Source: Candidula unifasciata
Taxonomy: Eukaryota > Mollusca > Gastropoda > Stylommatophora > Geomitridae
Direction: 5' to 3'
NCBI GenBank assembly: GCA_905116865.2
Contig: CAJHNH020001122.1
Span: 56,001-120,000 of the forward strand
Length of the DNA stretch: 64,000 bases
Shown: positions 1 through 12,788 of the stretch, in pieces
Layout of the letters: each line of letters starts with the position of its first letter
How positions within the stretch are numbered: the first letter of the stretch is position 1
The notes under the pieces: model-generated
Told to the model about the DNA's origin: nothing
Databases searched by the model: none
The model's input: only the letters and a program-made list of their open reading frames with translations
Translations under genes and position numbers: made by a program

Positions 1-459
1 AAACGTTCAGGTACAGACAGATTATTGAAGAGGTTTGAAGAGTCCTGGAATTCCTCCACTAGCAATCCATACTGGATAGTATACTTGCTGCCGTTGACTC
101 CCTCACTGTGCGGATTCATCCAAATGATAACGGTCAAAAACTAGTCCAGTTCACGTCTTGGTTAGCGCAAATTAATCCTAACCAAGTCATGAATTGAACA
201 GAGGTTTTACTCCGTTTGTCAAAGTGACAACTGACTAAAGCAGCTGTGAAAGTTTCCGATGGCGTGTAGAACATCACAACTTCTGGTCAACATTATTCTC
301 CAGACAACAAAGATACACTAAAAGCAGTGTGCAAGGTACATAAGTACAGCTGGTAGCATCCAAGTCTGCTGAAAGTAAGTTATGTGTTCAAACACGCCTT
401 ATATTTAAAAACATGTTTTTTGCACGCCAGTGGCGAATCGTCCATAGTATGAAAGATTC

Positions 460-740
460 GTTTGGGAAGTCTACACTCGCGGCGTCCGTATCTTAGACGT
501 TGTGAGTCTGACTCGTAACTCCAACGGCTGCGTGAATTTATATCATGGTACGGGACGTCGATGATCGACCCAGTCTAAAATGGGTACCAGGATGGCTGTC
601 CTGTGGAAGTAAAGGCAACCGACTTAATACTGATCACATTACCCACCCAGTGCCGATTGGTCTGTAAAAATATGGGACGCTCTTCCCATGTGCACGATGC
701 GCCTAAGGCGTGAAAAGGGATCTTTACTTTTTACTTACTC
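460..740 (+). repeat. tRNA-derived SINE, body type C
   Basis: A head resembling a tRNA (cttagacgttgtgag at about 493) is followed by a body starting near tatcatggtacggg, then gacccagtctaaaatggg, and ending in a cttttactttttac tail. The same body recurs at 6395 (-), 62281 (+), 62800 (-) and 63555 (+), which defines the family within this window. Non-coding; decayed. Confidence 0.7.
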
Positions 741-814
741 TACGCACGATGTGGAATACAGTCAAAATTAGGTCGTCATCTTTACTTGCCATGAGTTGAT
801 ACTGCCTGATATAT

Positions 815-945
815 ATTTTTAGGCTGGGTTGAACTGGGAACCAAGGTTATGTATGGTGAGCAGGAAATCTGACTCAATGCGGATTTTAACCACAGACCTT
901 CTGACAAGTAGGCGGAGCGTCTAGCCGCTACACAACCGGTACTTA
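815..945 (-). repeat. SINE fragment with tRNA-like head, reverse strand
   Basis: The reverse complement starts with gtgtagcggctagacgctcc, which resembles a pol III A box, then has a B-box-like GGTTAAAATCC, and ends where the body type C begins (aggctgggttgaac on the plus strand). The head matches the SINE heads at 11512 and 15119. Confidence 0.6.
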
Positions 946-1040
946 CAGTTTTTATGCTGGTACAGTTTTAAATGAGTATATAAAAATGTTACAGAAAAAC
1001 ACATCTTATACCTATCTCAATATTAATATATTATTAGGGG

Positions 1041-1338
1041 CTTTTGAGCTGAAATGCTATAGAAAGATCATTAAGGAAGATTGGCTAATAAACAGCATCC
1101 TTTCTCGGAAGCTGAAATATTTTGGTCCTATCAATAGCCACGACGGATTAGAAAGAATTATAGCAGAAGGCATGGTACCAGGCACAGGCGCAAGGACCGA
1201 CCGACACGAAGATGGGCACAGGATATAAGTGACTCCTTGAGTTTGAAAGTACATCAGGCGGGAGAGCTGCCGAGAGACCGAGTTTTTTTCACGCAGACCG
1301 TAATCAGAGCGTCGTTCTGCAAAGGACCTGCTACATGA
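1041..1338 (+). mobile_element. LINE 3' end (C-terminal tail of RT ORF), decayed
   Basis: The reading frame shows FELKCYRKII, then LINSILSRKLKYFG and IIAEGMVPGTGA. This is the post-reverse-transcriptase tail of a non-LTR retrotransposon (FGH...R...GRGRPTRRW type). It is followed out of frame by a stretch ending in ttctgcaaaggacctgctacatga. The same tail occurs at 42000-42240 (+) and, reversed, at 23397-23620, so three copies of one subfamily are present. No catalytic domain remains. Confidence 0.75.
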
Positions 1339-1339
1339 T

Positions 1340-2745
1340 GGTGATATTACTCCATGTTGGTGTTATTACAGTTTTCCCAATTAGAACGTCATTTAATGTT
1401 AAACTATTTAATTCTATTTAAAGCGAAATAAAAGTGCAGAAAGAAACTGCTACTGAAAGGAAAATTATAAAAAAAAAGAAATATTAATCTAGACTATCAA
1501 AATCATTGTAATGTGATGTGTGACATTGTTAAAATTTCACACACAAACACAGTTCTTTTGCACCTGGTTTTCGATAGCTGTTAAGCTTACTGGTTTTCTG
1601 ACAACTAAGGAAAGTTTGCCATCAGATAACCATGCATGTTTTTTTTTTTTTTTTTTACATGCATTGATATTATTATTGTATTATCTCAGGAAGGACAAAC
1701 TCTCAAATAGTAGCCAGACGGATTAATAGCGGGACTCCACTAGAAACCTCAGCGGAAAGCTGATACATTGTCTTTTGCGCTCGGCAGGTAGCCGGTAAAT
1801 TCTAAGATCAAACTGAGATCGATGTGACAGTCCAGACATCCAAGGTCGCACTGTGACCGGTCACTTTTATTGAAAATGTCATTTGAATGTATTCGTCAGG
1901 ATGTACGAGCGGTTGGTTGTGTAGGCGTATTTGGGTGAGTCTGCACAAGAGTTCGATTATTGCACATTTTATCATTGATCAAGTTGTCAACCAATACACC
2001 AATTACTTATTTCCATAGTCTTCAGCGTTAATTGCGTTTGGAAGCCTTGGAGTTCATCATGTTCTGTCACACTTTGCTGGTGGCATTATAATGTATCTGA
2101 TGCCGCATTTGTTACATTAACGACGCCCTTTTTAATCGTTGGTACGCAAATCACAATGAAGCCGCCGCCCGTCTCACCTCTCTCGCCAACTTTCGTCTCT
2201 TTTGCGCCTTTTTAGTCCTTTTGTGTCTTATTTTAAGGAATGTTTAGTGATTCTCTGCTGGCATCTTAGCAGGATATGTCCAAGGTAGCGCCAGCTTCTG
2301 TCTTATAACATTTGTTACTAGTGGTCGCCCAGACATTTCTCTTATTTATTCACTAATTTTGAATGCATCCCATCTTATTTTCAACAGTTTCCTCAGATAT
2401 TTGTTTTTAAATGCATTGCACTTCCTTTCTAAGCCTTCACATGTTCTCCAACTGTCACTGACATATGTTTGAGCTATTGAAAGCTGCGGATTCCTAACCG
2501 ATATGTGTCATAATTTTACTATACATAAATGAATGGTTGCGTCTGATCGAATAAATTTATGGTGGTCAAAACTGTAAAATTTAAGGAAGGCAGGCCTTAA
2601 TACCTATATCTGCAGTGTGCTCACGGAAATAGTCTACTAGCTTGCTACGAGTTAGTTTGTTAGCTAGTTAGTTGGGTTATCATTATTGCACTATAAACAT
2701 GTTCATAGGTGCTCAGATCTCCCCTCTGTTTGAATCCCAGCGTCC
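1340..2745. other. AT-rich intergenic DNA, nothing recognised
   Basis: No coding signature or recognisable repeat body was seen. A run of 18 T lies at about 1639-1656. The short ORF at 1520-1726 crosses this run and is not credible as a gene. Confidence 0.5.
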
Positions 2746-2749
2746 GTGC

Positions 2750-3790
2750 GGCTAATAGTACCAGTGAAGTAGTATGTTGTTAGTTGTATGTTGATTAATA
2801 ATTTTTTGATGTGCCTTGTGTGCGTCTCGTTTTTTTTTTTTTTTTTCTACTTCGAATTTAACTCCTAAGTCTATCATTCTGGCGAGTGATGTGGATTCAC
2901 TGCATCCAAAGACCTCTGCCCTTTCCATTTCTTGAAGGACATTGATATAAGGATCCATAGGTTGACAGTCGGTAGTCAATTCGGATCCAGCCCACCTGTC
3001 AGCTCTTTCATTTCCAACGATGCTTACGTGTCCTGAAACAAAAATACAAGTGTCTAAACGCACAGTGGACTCCTGTAATGATTCAAGCCACTATATTCGC
3101 ATCTGCCTGAACCTTCGAGGTCATACTCATTGAAAAACTGAGTACACATGCGCTGGTATAGTTTTGTGTATCGAGCCAAGCGAACGCTTGCGTTACTGCT
3201 ATTACCCCCATCGTAATTCTGCTGGTTCTCAAGAAGAAGGCACCGTTGGCTTCTATGTTCTGTCCGCTAAGTGTGCATAGAACGCCCAAGCGCTTTTGTT
3301 GGCGTATAACGGATCCGTTTGTGTAGATCAGTACATCTGCTTGGGCTGAATTTTTACTGAGCGTTGACCTGTGCATTGAGAGCAACATGATTCTCTCCCT
3401 GCATCGCCTGCCACGTGTGGCAATGCAGGAAAATACAAAAGTAAACAAATGAGGCGCGGATACCCACTCTGCACCACGGGTGATGTCGGTTAGGTTGCAT
3501 ACTTGCTTGATAAAATCTGCGTCCGACCTAGCCATGATGTTGCCCTCTTTAACCTGTCACGCTGTTCATTTAAAAGCGCTTGATGCAGTGGGTGTTTCTT
3601 ATTAGCGCATATTTTATGGTATAGCCGAGCCGTCCAAATCTTGATTCTTTGGTTCATGATGGGAAATTCAAGGGGATATTTTACTGCTACACAGTCGTGT
3701 CTCTTGTACATCCTAAAATAATGCGCATGGCTTTTCAAGTCGCTTATTCTGTGTAGCACTGACAATGAAGATGGCCAGAGCATGTTCAAT
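2750..3790 (-). mobile_element. LINE with RNase H domain, frameshifted relic
   Basis: Read right to left, 3789-3490 gives the region after the reverse transcriptase and 3535-3083 gives an RNase H start. ADVLIYTNGSV is the first acidic motif of RNase HI, followed by an ITMGVIAVTQAFAWLDTQ helix. 3063-2752 in another frame gives GHVSIVGNERADRWAG, the C-terminal RNase H His/Asp block. At least two frameshifts separate the pieces. RNase H after the RT is typical of the I/Jockey-like LINE lineages. RT catalytic motifs are not visible, so this is an inactive 3' half. Confidence 0.8.
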
Positions 3791-4740
3791 GGGAAAAAGG
3801 ACCAGCCCGTAGAACAGAAGTATTATCAGTCTTTGCTCGATACTGAGATCAGCCATAATTCGTACTGCAGATATAACTTTGCGTGCTACTTGTTTCCACA
3901 GTATACGTCATTTTTATTTAACCCCCCCCCCCCCCCACCTTCCAAAATCCATTTTCAAGATGAAGCTATAAATTAGGTTGCCCTATTCACAAGTAAATGC
4001 TTCTCTAATGTGAAATAAACCCTTCGAGAAACATATCAATGGTTTCAGAGTACAAATGAAGATGTTCTACATCCTGTTCTGAAAGAATTTGGTAGTACCG
4101 ACAATAAATCCTTTGTGGATCAAAGACAGCCTGCTTCTGACAAGTAGGTTCTTAAGATTAATGTCTCGCCGGCAGACCAGTCTAGAGTTGTCACTGAATA
4201 TCTTACGAGTGTTAGGATCAGAGGCAAGAATACTAAGATTTCCGAGTGGCCTTTAGATGTTGAACGCATATTGAAAACAGTGTTAGTGTGTTAGATTTAC
4301 ACTAAATTACTTTATTCAATCAGTCGTACCTCTCGTTTCTGAAAAACAAAAACGCAGCAAACAATAAACTATTAACGATCTTTGTCTGATGGTTAGTTAG
4401 GATGGGCAGTATAAAGTAATATCTTTTTTTATTTTCCTCATCGAACAGTGAAGATGGAAATGATAAATGATGTACAAGTCAAATCTGACGAGTTTCTATT
4501 GCTAATACAGAATGTACATGGCATTCAGACAAACATAACAGCTTCACTAATCAGTTAAAATAACATGGTCTGCATAGAAACAGTGAATTTTATAGAACAA
4601 TGTTGCGGGGGAAAAAGTATGGTGAACAATAAAATAATAAACGTTTGCGTACTGGGCATGGGAGTTGTGCTGTTGATTGGAGCACCAGTAGCCGTAGGAG
4701 ACAGAGGGTTAGTTTCAGAAAGTGAACTTTTTAGATGTGT
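3791..4740. other. Intergenic, low-complexity C run, no gene
   Basis: Contains a 16-C run at about 3921-3936. The ORF at 3782-3976 runs through it and is not convincing. AT-rich and otherwise unrecognised. Confidence 0.45.
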
Positions 4741-4744
4741 CTCG

Positions 4745-5150
4745 TTGTGGACGCCCTGCCAAAGCTACACGTCCACAAACTTCAACATCCCGAGTGCTTT
4801 AGGTTCAGTGCTGCAGATAATATCCGCTTCCTTTCATCTGGGTGTTTGGCCCTCTGTTCGTAGGTTTGAATGGATAGTATCGTCCCACGATTTCCAGATC
4901 TGCCTCATGGTCTTTGACCACTAAACTCCAGTATGTACCTAGTTTCTGTATCTATTGTTATCTGATAATTCTGTCCATGTGCCCCAGCTTTTTTTTCAGT
5001 CTATTAGCCCTTGTGGTGCCTTTTTATCAATGGTGATTTCAAGAACTTATGATTTGCATTGTAGCTTCTGACTCTACATTTCCTGCTGTCTGCATCTCCG
5101 ATAGGTCCAAAGATTTATTGTGTGACTCTTTTTTCAAGGTTTGGCTGCGA
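4745..5150 (-). mobile_element. Probable LINE RT C-terminal relic
   Basis: The reverse strand at about 5120-5035 reads RIFGPIGDADSRKCRVRSYN, then HKFLKSPLI. This matches the tail of non-LTR retrotransposon ORF2 proteins (FGPIGD...WRIR...LF). Further down, around 4925-4770, is a segment resembling EADIICSTEPKALG. The plus-strand ORF at 4565-4924 (119 aa) overlaps it and is most likely a shadow. Frame is broken. Confidence 0.45.
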
Positions 5151-5159
5151 TGAAGAAAA

Positions 5160-6390
5160 AATCGCGACAGATCATCAGTCTGAATGATTTTATTGCACTT
5201 TCCCTAACCTTAAACATGTCAGAATTCAGGTGGAATAATCAACAAATGGATTAGACTGCACTTCTTTATCCAGCATACACCACCCATCTTAAATCCCTGA
5301 TTTCACCTTGGTCCAATTAATGTTATTCATCGGGCAAGATCTGATGAGATACTATTCAGACTGTGAAGAAACTGCTACGTGATTATGATAAACCTGATAC
5401 AAGAAAGGAGTACACGCCTTTGTTTAAAGTTAGAGTCAGGTCATATAAAATATTTTCCTATAAACTAATGCAAGTAATCCACAAGCGTTTACGCGAAGGA
5501 GCACGGACTGAGCTGATATCATCAACACTGTACCGTCTAGACCAGCTGATAATGGTGAATATCTTATGCTAACACGATTACGTGACCTGAGAGTAAAGCC
5601 TAATGAAGTAAGCCTAAGAGTTTGTTTTTCAGGTCAAGCCAGCAAACACTATAATCATCTTATCATGAGAGCAATCAGTAAAAGAACTGCGGACTTGCTG
5701 AGTACGAATCAGATTGTCCAATGTGCAGTGACTTCAGCTGTGATAACATTAAATAACATCATATAAATGGACGAAGTTTAAATGTAAAATTATGCTGTGT
5801 AAAAGACTTAGAGTTACATTGTAAGTGTAGCTAAACAATGTGCGAAAACAGTTGTGTAGGCATAACTGAGGTACATTATTCTTTGTACGCACATTTGCCC
5901 GTCTTGGCTGTCGGTGAATCATGGGTACCTAAATATGATACTATAAAAAAAGATGTAGGCAACATGAATGTGGTTTTCAAACACATACATACATATACAC
6001 ATATATATCATAACAAACCAGTATCTAAGTACTGTATTGGAGTATTTTTTTTTTTCAGTGACGTTTGGTTTGCCGTATCTGCAAAAGGAGAATTACGGTA
6101 GCTTAGCGGCTACAAACTTTCACGTCAGCCCGAAGATCATTTGTTAAAGTGATCTAATCTACAAGGTTAACCAGGCCTAAAAAATGAACCGGGCAATTTC
6201 TTGCGAAAAAATATTTGGAAATGCTCGATGACGACCACAACGCCCATAGCGTACCCAGTTGTCTTGATGAAAATTGGTCTATGAGCATAGTATCCATTCA
6301 CTACTGGATTGAGAAGGGTGATTAATTTAAGTACACACATTAGGACAAAAAATAATAACTTTGTGATCATGTTTAAGTAAATTAAGTAAA
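5160..6390. other. Unassigned DNA with two short plus-strand ORFs
   Basis: ORFs at 5363-5572 (69 aa) and 5566-5766 (66 aa) overlap by seven bases in different frames. Neither shows a domain I recognise, and there is no splice or repeat context to support them. They may be one broken old ORF or chance. Confidence 0.3.
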
Positions 6391-6394
6391 GATC

Positions 6395-6665
6395 TCTTCT
6401 CACGCCTTTAGGCACATCGGGCAAGTGGGAAAAACACCCATATTTTTACAGACCAAACTAGGTGGGTTACGTGTTTAGTATTACGCCGCCGTATTTACTT
6501 TCCCAGAATATACATACTAGTGCCCATTTTAGGCTGGGTTAGACCTTCGATGCCTCACACCATGATACAAATTTACGCATAAGAAATGGGTTTTGAGTAA
6601 GTTACGTTGTAGTTATGAGTCAGCCTCGCAACGCCTAAGCCACAGACGCCGCTTGTGATCATGTT
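6395..6665 (-). repeat. SINE, tRNA-like head plus body C, reverse strand
   Basis: The reverse complement starts GCGGCGTCTGTGGCTTAGGC, a tRNA-like A-box region also seen in the SINE at 29481. It continues through a body with ATCATGGTGTGAGG and ends in the type C tail (cccatatttttacagacc on the plus strand). This copy links the A-type head with the C-type body. Confidence 0.7.
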
Positions 6666-7079
6666 TAGTAGAAGACAAACACAGGCATCTTACATGATCT
6701 AAACGTCGAGGAGAATTGGATTATAAAGATCATACTGCCCTGAAATCTGAGGTATTTAGGCAAGGAGAGAATAATGATGGAGGATGCAGTTTACAATATT
6801 TCCTAGCAGGGAATTAGGATTTTGAGGACACGAACAATAGGTTGCACAATAACGTGATTGGGTTATGGTTATTTATTTTGTGGCTAGTGTGATATTGAAA
6901 CATTATAACAGATGCGTTTCTGCATTGTAGCCGGTATTTAACAGTTGCAGTTCCTACTTTGCGCTATTGACAGCGTGCGTCATTTACCCTGCTGTCAGTG
7001 TAAATTTGACTGAATGAATATAATTCTTGTGGATCAAACAGATGGCTTGTGTCGTTATTAAAATGTATATGTCTCGCTA

Positions 7080-7350
7080 CTCCAGGGTGAACTCCTATAT
7101 CCACCAACCTGAACAAGGATATTAGGTCCTGCATGTTGTCGTGATCTTCGTCGCGATATGCATCTTACATGTCTTCAGTGGCCTCACTTATGTCTAGTGC
7201 TGGGCCAGTTGTAGCCACCGCCTTGGCCGCCAGATAATCTGCACGCTCATTGCCTTGATAATGCTTGTTATTCATGATGTAAAATGTAACACCAGATACC
7301 ATCTGAGAATTTACATGTGATTTATGACTGTTACTAAACGTTCTCACTTA
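7080..7350 (-). mobile_element. RNase H fragment of a LINE
   Basis: The reverse strand at 7347-7165 contains YQGNERADYLAAKAVATTGP, the C-terminal RNase HI block (GNERADYLA) of non-LTR retrotransposons, then ISEATEDM. Only this block survives. A related but separate copy lies at 57354-57720. Confidence 0.7.
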
Positions 7351-7639
7351 CTTCTTACGTAGACAGGACTACAGACTGCATCAGGATGTTAAATCTTTGG
7401 GGTTTTAAAGGGGGAAAAACACATCATATGCGGAGGCTGTATTTTTTGAAAATAGAGACTTTAAACGAATCTATGGACCCATTACAGATGCAAAAGCATA
7501 GACTCGTATTGAGACGCGACAACAAAACTCACAATCCACCAAATATTTACAACAACCATAATTACTTTTATCATGATGGTCAAAAAGAGAACTTAAATAC
7601 TGCAAATGAAAAGATAATTATTGAAAAAAAGAACGAAAG

Positions 7640-7850
7640 AAAGTGACAATTGAAATACTGTGACCACATTAAAAGACATAATACACTTTTAAAAACAATA
7701 CTGGAGAGATAGGTTGAAGATAGGAGAGCAAGAGGTAGGCAAAAATACACGTGAGAGGACAACATCAATAGATGGACTGGCAGCGGTCTGAGAGAGTGTA
7801 CTACCAGGACAAGAGACAGAGAGTGTTGAAGATCCATTGCAGCCTGACTT
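7640..7850 (+). mobile_element. LINE ORF2 tail relic
   Basis: The forward strand reads RRARGRQKYT, stop, EDNINRWTGSGLRECTTRTRD. This is the arginine-rich, WTG, DR-containing end of many LINE ORF2 proteins. A stop and frameshifts make it non-functional. Confidence 0.6.
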
Positions 7851-7989
7851 TACTGTGAAGGCGGCACCTCATCAAAAAGAGAACCTGACAGACGACAGGG
7901 AGGCAAGCAGTATGCATATAAGGTAGCTGAAAGGGTGTAGAAAACGGCTCAGTGCAAGAAGACGGTGGGGAGATAATAAAGTGTGTAAT

Positions 7990-10900
7990 TGTCAAAGGAC
8001 ACGTGGTAATTGGACATCAGTCCAAGATAGGTAATAAGGCGAATCTTATAAAAGCTTCTCAACTGATTCCCACCAAAGGTGTGTCAGCTCTGCTCAAAGA
8101 TGTCTTTTGTTACTGCGGCTTTTGACTGGCTGTCATCTGCATTAGTCTCAACACGAGAGAAAGAATCACTATTAAACTTCGCTCTGCATTTAAGGCAGTT
8201 TCCCGACATTTATGTTCAAAGTGTATACAGGTCAGTTAACTGTGCCACATTTGACTACGGACTATCTTTTGGGTGAAAGGAGAAGCCCGATTTCAAAAGA
8301 TGCGCTAATTCAAATGTTGAGTCGTATTATTGTATAGTCAATACCTTAACATGTTTGTTATATTAGCTTCTGTAACATAAAACTATGCGACGAAAAAATA
8401 TAAAACCGAACGAAAAAAAGACTATAGACGAATTTCCATCATTTTATTCATGACGTGAAGTTATTCCTACAAGCTATAATTGTAAATTTACAAATTGTAA
8501 TTATTTATTTGTGAATTTACACGAGAGTAACTATTTGTATGATAAGGAAATGGCTCAAAAAGCTTACTTGACGACAATTTTGTATTTGCAGATTGACAGT
8601 TAAAATAACTGCAAACGATTCGTAAGAATAGTGTTATGTATTCAATTTTATCATTCTTGTGTATGTTTTCAGACTTGTCATTTATTGCTAAGAAGGAACC
8701 TACTAAATGGTGCACTTTAGATGTTTCAGAAACTCTCAAATATACCTAATTATTACGTTTATTGTCACCAGTTTTACAAATGTATGGTATACAGATGTAT
8801 CTTATCTGTTCTGACATACTTCACTTTGAAGCCGACTATATATTTAAGCAAACAGTTCATGTGTACCCAAACCCAACGTCATAATATCTTGTCCTATGAC
8901 TTAAATTATGGAGAAAAATAAATGAACTTTACATATGCTGACGTTTATGTAGCCTACTGTTTGACTAGCAATTACATCTGCGAGTATTACACACAACAGT
9001 TAACTAAAAACTCAAAGTGTCAACAATAAAATGACAGAAAGATTAAGTTTTTTAAATACATAACATCTCCGACAACGTCTATACTTAAATTCACAAACAC
9101 ATTTATCCTCGATTGTATAGACTTTAGTAGGCTTTTGACAATGAGAAACTAATTACATGCTTTCGAGCTATCAGGTTGGATGGGACCTGTGTTGTGTGTG
9201 ATGCAGCTTATGCATGGAGCAAAAAACAAAAATTAGACAAAACCATTTTTTTTTCTTTTTACAAATGGAGACAACATATTAGAACAAAATAAATATCGAG
9301 ATGTTGTTCTTAAATCGTTCCTAATCATATTATGTATTTTTAAAGACGGTAGAAAGTAAAGAGACTAGATACCGTCTTTATGAGCATCATCATCAGTATC
9401 ATTTTAAACAGACGGGCGGCACTTAGATGCGGTTGTTGGTCCTCAGAACGGATAATCCATTTGTTCTAAATTGCCTCAAAATAGTGGTCGCTGCCTCCAA
9501 TTCTACTCAACTAAGTAACAGTTCAATTAAAGTGGCAGTATTCTGTCATTTAATCATGACCTCTAGGTGGACAAACATGGGGAAAAAACGTCATGATATT
9601 GCCAATGCAGTGCAGAGCGAATATAAATGTTATTCTCTCTTGTGTTTTGAGTCTAATTCATATGTCAACCCTTCAAAAGCTTAGTAACGTTGTTCTTCCG
9701 GAATACATCCTCCAGCAGAGCAAACATACCAGTGGTGGGAATGGGTAAAGAAACTATGACAAGCTCAGCGTTTTTACCCATCTGTAAGTGATGTCTGATT
9801 GCGATCTAGCATACTGACGATGGGTTGATAAACACCCAGAAAGGCCTGTCAACAGTGAAGATCTTAGGAACCATTTACATTGCCTAGATATGCAGCGAAG
9901 AATGTATAAGGATTGTAACTTCTACTCTGTCTTCAGGCTTGATAGTAGTTGTAGGCCGTTCCTGAGGTTCACCCAGCCTCTAGAAAATGAGTACTAAAGT
10001 TACCACTCTGGAGCGTCGCTGTAGCTGATGGCGACACAGGCCGACCGTTTCTATTCAGCTGTCCGTACTGGTGGCAGAGCACTCATGATTTATAACCGTA
10101 TGCAATGCCCCTGGTTTACATCTTCCGACATTACCTTTATATACTTGTCACTTTAGGTGAGGCAGATGTGCTAATATACAAAAATTGGCCCTTTGTAGGT
10201 AGACTTAAACATGTGGGTGGAATCACGTGGTTTTTCAAGTGTGTCTATGTGTGAGTGTGTGTGTATGTGTGTGTTAACTTGTTCTATGCGCACGATTGTG
10301 CAAGTCGAGGCAGGCACTGTACGCAAGCAGTGAAGCAGTGGACTGAAGTCAGCATGTGGAAAGATAAAAAAAAAAGATCACCTATCACGGAGATAAATGG
10401 AGTTAAAGAACTTAAATGTCTGAAGAAGAATAGGCAATCTAAACCATGTATCTATTTTCGATTTTTATAATCACATAGAGGTCAAACAAGAACGTATCCG
10501 CCTGAAGGGAAAACAAAAAGCGACGATGATGTCGATTTCATTATACAGTGTCTTCTTAAGCTACAAATTAACATACTTATTAAACATAACAGCTGATAAT
10601 ATTGTTATACTACGTGGTAATTTAGGTGCAGTCACTGCAATTTAACTAGTTAATTCACGTTTCCTCATTGATAATTGCGTCATTAATGACATGTTAAAAA
10701 AAAAAAAAAAAATATGAATTAGACCAGGTAGGAAACATACTTGTGTGCAAGATTGTAATGCGTGATTAAGTAATAATTATTACTTTCGGACAATTATACA
10801 CTTCTGCATGGGGTATATAAGTGAAGAGATACATACTCTCGAATTTAACAAGCAGTCTTAGTAACTAATTTACAATAATATGTTATCAAGGAATACATTA

Positions 10901-11500
10901 CGTTTACTTAATAGAATATATTCTTAGGTCTTGCACGTTAAACATGACTATGGTAACCAAAAGTATGTCTCAGTATTTTCAACAGCACATTGTATAGCAC
11001 ATATATTTGCAACATTTGAACTTGATATCACATAAGGATATCAAAGGCAATGTTATTATGGTGAACCCGTGGCATATTTCCTGAAAACAAATTATTTCTA
11101 CCTTTAAAAATAATTAACAGACAAGCCTAGCGGCACAAGCAGATTTTGACAAAAGAAGAAGAATAGACAAGTAATGAAAATAAACATATTCTAACATTCT
11201 AAATTATAAATTAAACTTTTTGTGTGTGAAGGAATATTTCTGAATTTTTTTTTCCGGAAAATTTGAGCTCAATAACTTGAATGGAAATACTAGAAGGAAA
11301 TACTGCACAAATCAGACGCAATGCTTTTACACGACAGACACATAGACAAATAAAATAGAAATTTTAAGCTTAAAAAAAATATTCAACTCCAAGCCTTAAT
11401 ATTAATTTAAGGGAAACGTTTTGTGGCGCAAATGACATTTTTATTGATATTTTTATGCAGGTAAGAAACCTATTTAAGAATATTTATTGTATAGATTGTC
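7990..11500. other. Long AT-rich stretch without recognised genes
   Basis: ORFs here are all under 90 codons and show no domain, splice pattern or repeat body that I recognise. A short tgtgtg run lies near 10250, and A runs lie near 10697 and 11370. The segment 9700-10150 is less AT-rich but unassigned. Confidence 0.45.
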
Positions 11501-11511
11501 TCATTATGGAA

Positions 11512-11765
11512 GCCGCCGTGGTGTAGCGGCTAGACGCTCTTTTGCTGTCATAGGTCCAGGTCCTGACAAAACCGCCCTTTTTTTTCTTCAAAAATCGAAT
11601 TTGACTCTCCTGTCGACCCAGGCCTAAACAGGTACCCGATAAGGTACTGGGAGGTAAAGGAGGCTGACGTGATGCTGATTACACCATCCACCAAGATACC
11701 TGGTATATAAAATATATGTTTCACCCTATATACCCAATACGCTTGAAGTTGTGGAAAATGGTCCA
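11512..11765 (+). repeat. tRNA-derived SINE, type B
   Basis: Starts gccgccgtggtgtagcggct with an A-box-like core. The body includes caggtacccgataagg and aggtaaaggaggctgacgtg, and the end is cccaatacgcttgaagttgtgg. A second copy with the same start and end is at 15119-15385. Confidence 0.7.
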
Positions 11766-12535
11766 CATGTCTCTTTATGTTGACCAATAATGTAAAATTT
11801 TGCCATGAATCCGATCAATCTATGCGCGTGTGGCTTAGGACAAGGATATTGTTAAAAGGAAATCGTAAGATTGACTTTCCCTGAAAAGTTTAATACTAGT
11901 TCCGAACATTAGAAACAAGTACGGAACCTTGTGCGAAGCGATATGTACCAGACACACGACTGACGATGACAGTGTAATTTGGGAAAAACGGAACTTCTCA
12001 ATCAACGCTCACACCGTTGCTGGGGCCATTAAAAGTTAATGATAAATTGATATCGCAGATTATGCTCGTTGGATCAAATAGCCCGACTTGCGTTAGAAAT
12101 TTGACTCATTCATATTTAGGCATTCTCGGACCTGTAATGATCAGCCAGTGTTCTGTATTCATTTATCAAATTTTGCTATCCCTCAAATTAATGCCTTATT
12201 TTTTAAATTTTTCTTTCCAGTATTTTCCCGTTTTATGTGTATGTTTCGTTTCAAAATAGCTTTTATTGACCCACGCCCCCCCCCCCCCCCCCTCCGCTTT
12301 TCCCCTAAGTCACAAAATCAGTTCTTTGTTACGTTTATTTCTTTTCGTTTGTTTATCACTCTCGTTGATTTATTACATTAAAAAAAGTTTCATTATATTT
12401 AAATGTTCCGTATTTACTTTCTATCTTTACACCGCATAGTCATATTGTTAGTGTAGTGATAATTTACTTTCAAAAGTATGCACCTGAAACATTTAAACAT
12501 ATGAACATTTCTAACTGCAAGATAAATCAACGACA

Positions 12536-12788
12536 ATGTATTTCGCAACGACACTCATGACAACTGCAAACATAGACAATTTATTTAACGAATCAGTTTA
12601 CCATTTACCGGATGTCTGTTTGAGCCACCACAAGTTAATTAGTGACGAATGGTTGCACATTTGCTTTTGGCTTGTTTTTGCTGTCTTATGTCAGCTGATT
12701 GATATTTTTGGTACAATAACAAATGTAGTCAACATTATCTGCTTTGTAAAGCAAGGATTCAAGGACCCTGTTAACGTTAGTCTGTTAG
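12536..12788 (+). CDS. Locus 1 exon 1: N-terminus and TM1
   Basis: ATG at 12536; an in-frame ATG at 12557 is an alternative start. There is an N-glycosylation sequon (NES) before TM1. The exon ends CTGTTAG before the donor GTAAGC, leaving phase 1, as in the other loci. Confidence 0.85.

Noticed and set aside
4565..4924. 119-codon plus-strand ORF as a host gene
   Set aside because: It overlaps reverse-strand sequence that resembles a LINE ORF2 tail, has no recognised domain, and has no splice or start context.
5363..5766. Two overlapping plus ORFs as one frameshifted gene
   Set aside because: No homology recognised and no supporting context; left as unassigned.
9427..9684. 85-codon plus ORF as a gene
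   Set aside because: No domain, no signal peptide, no splice partners; the size is expected by chance in a window of this length.
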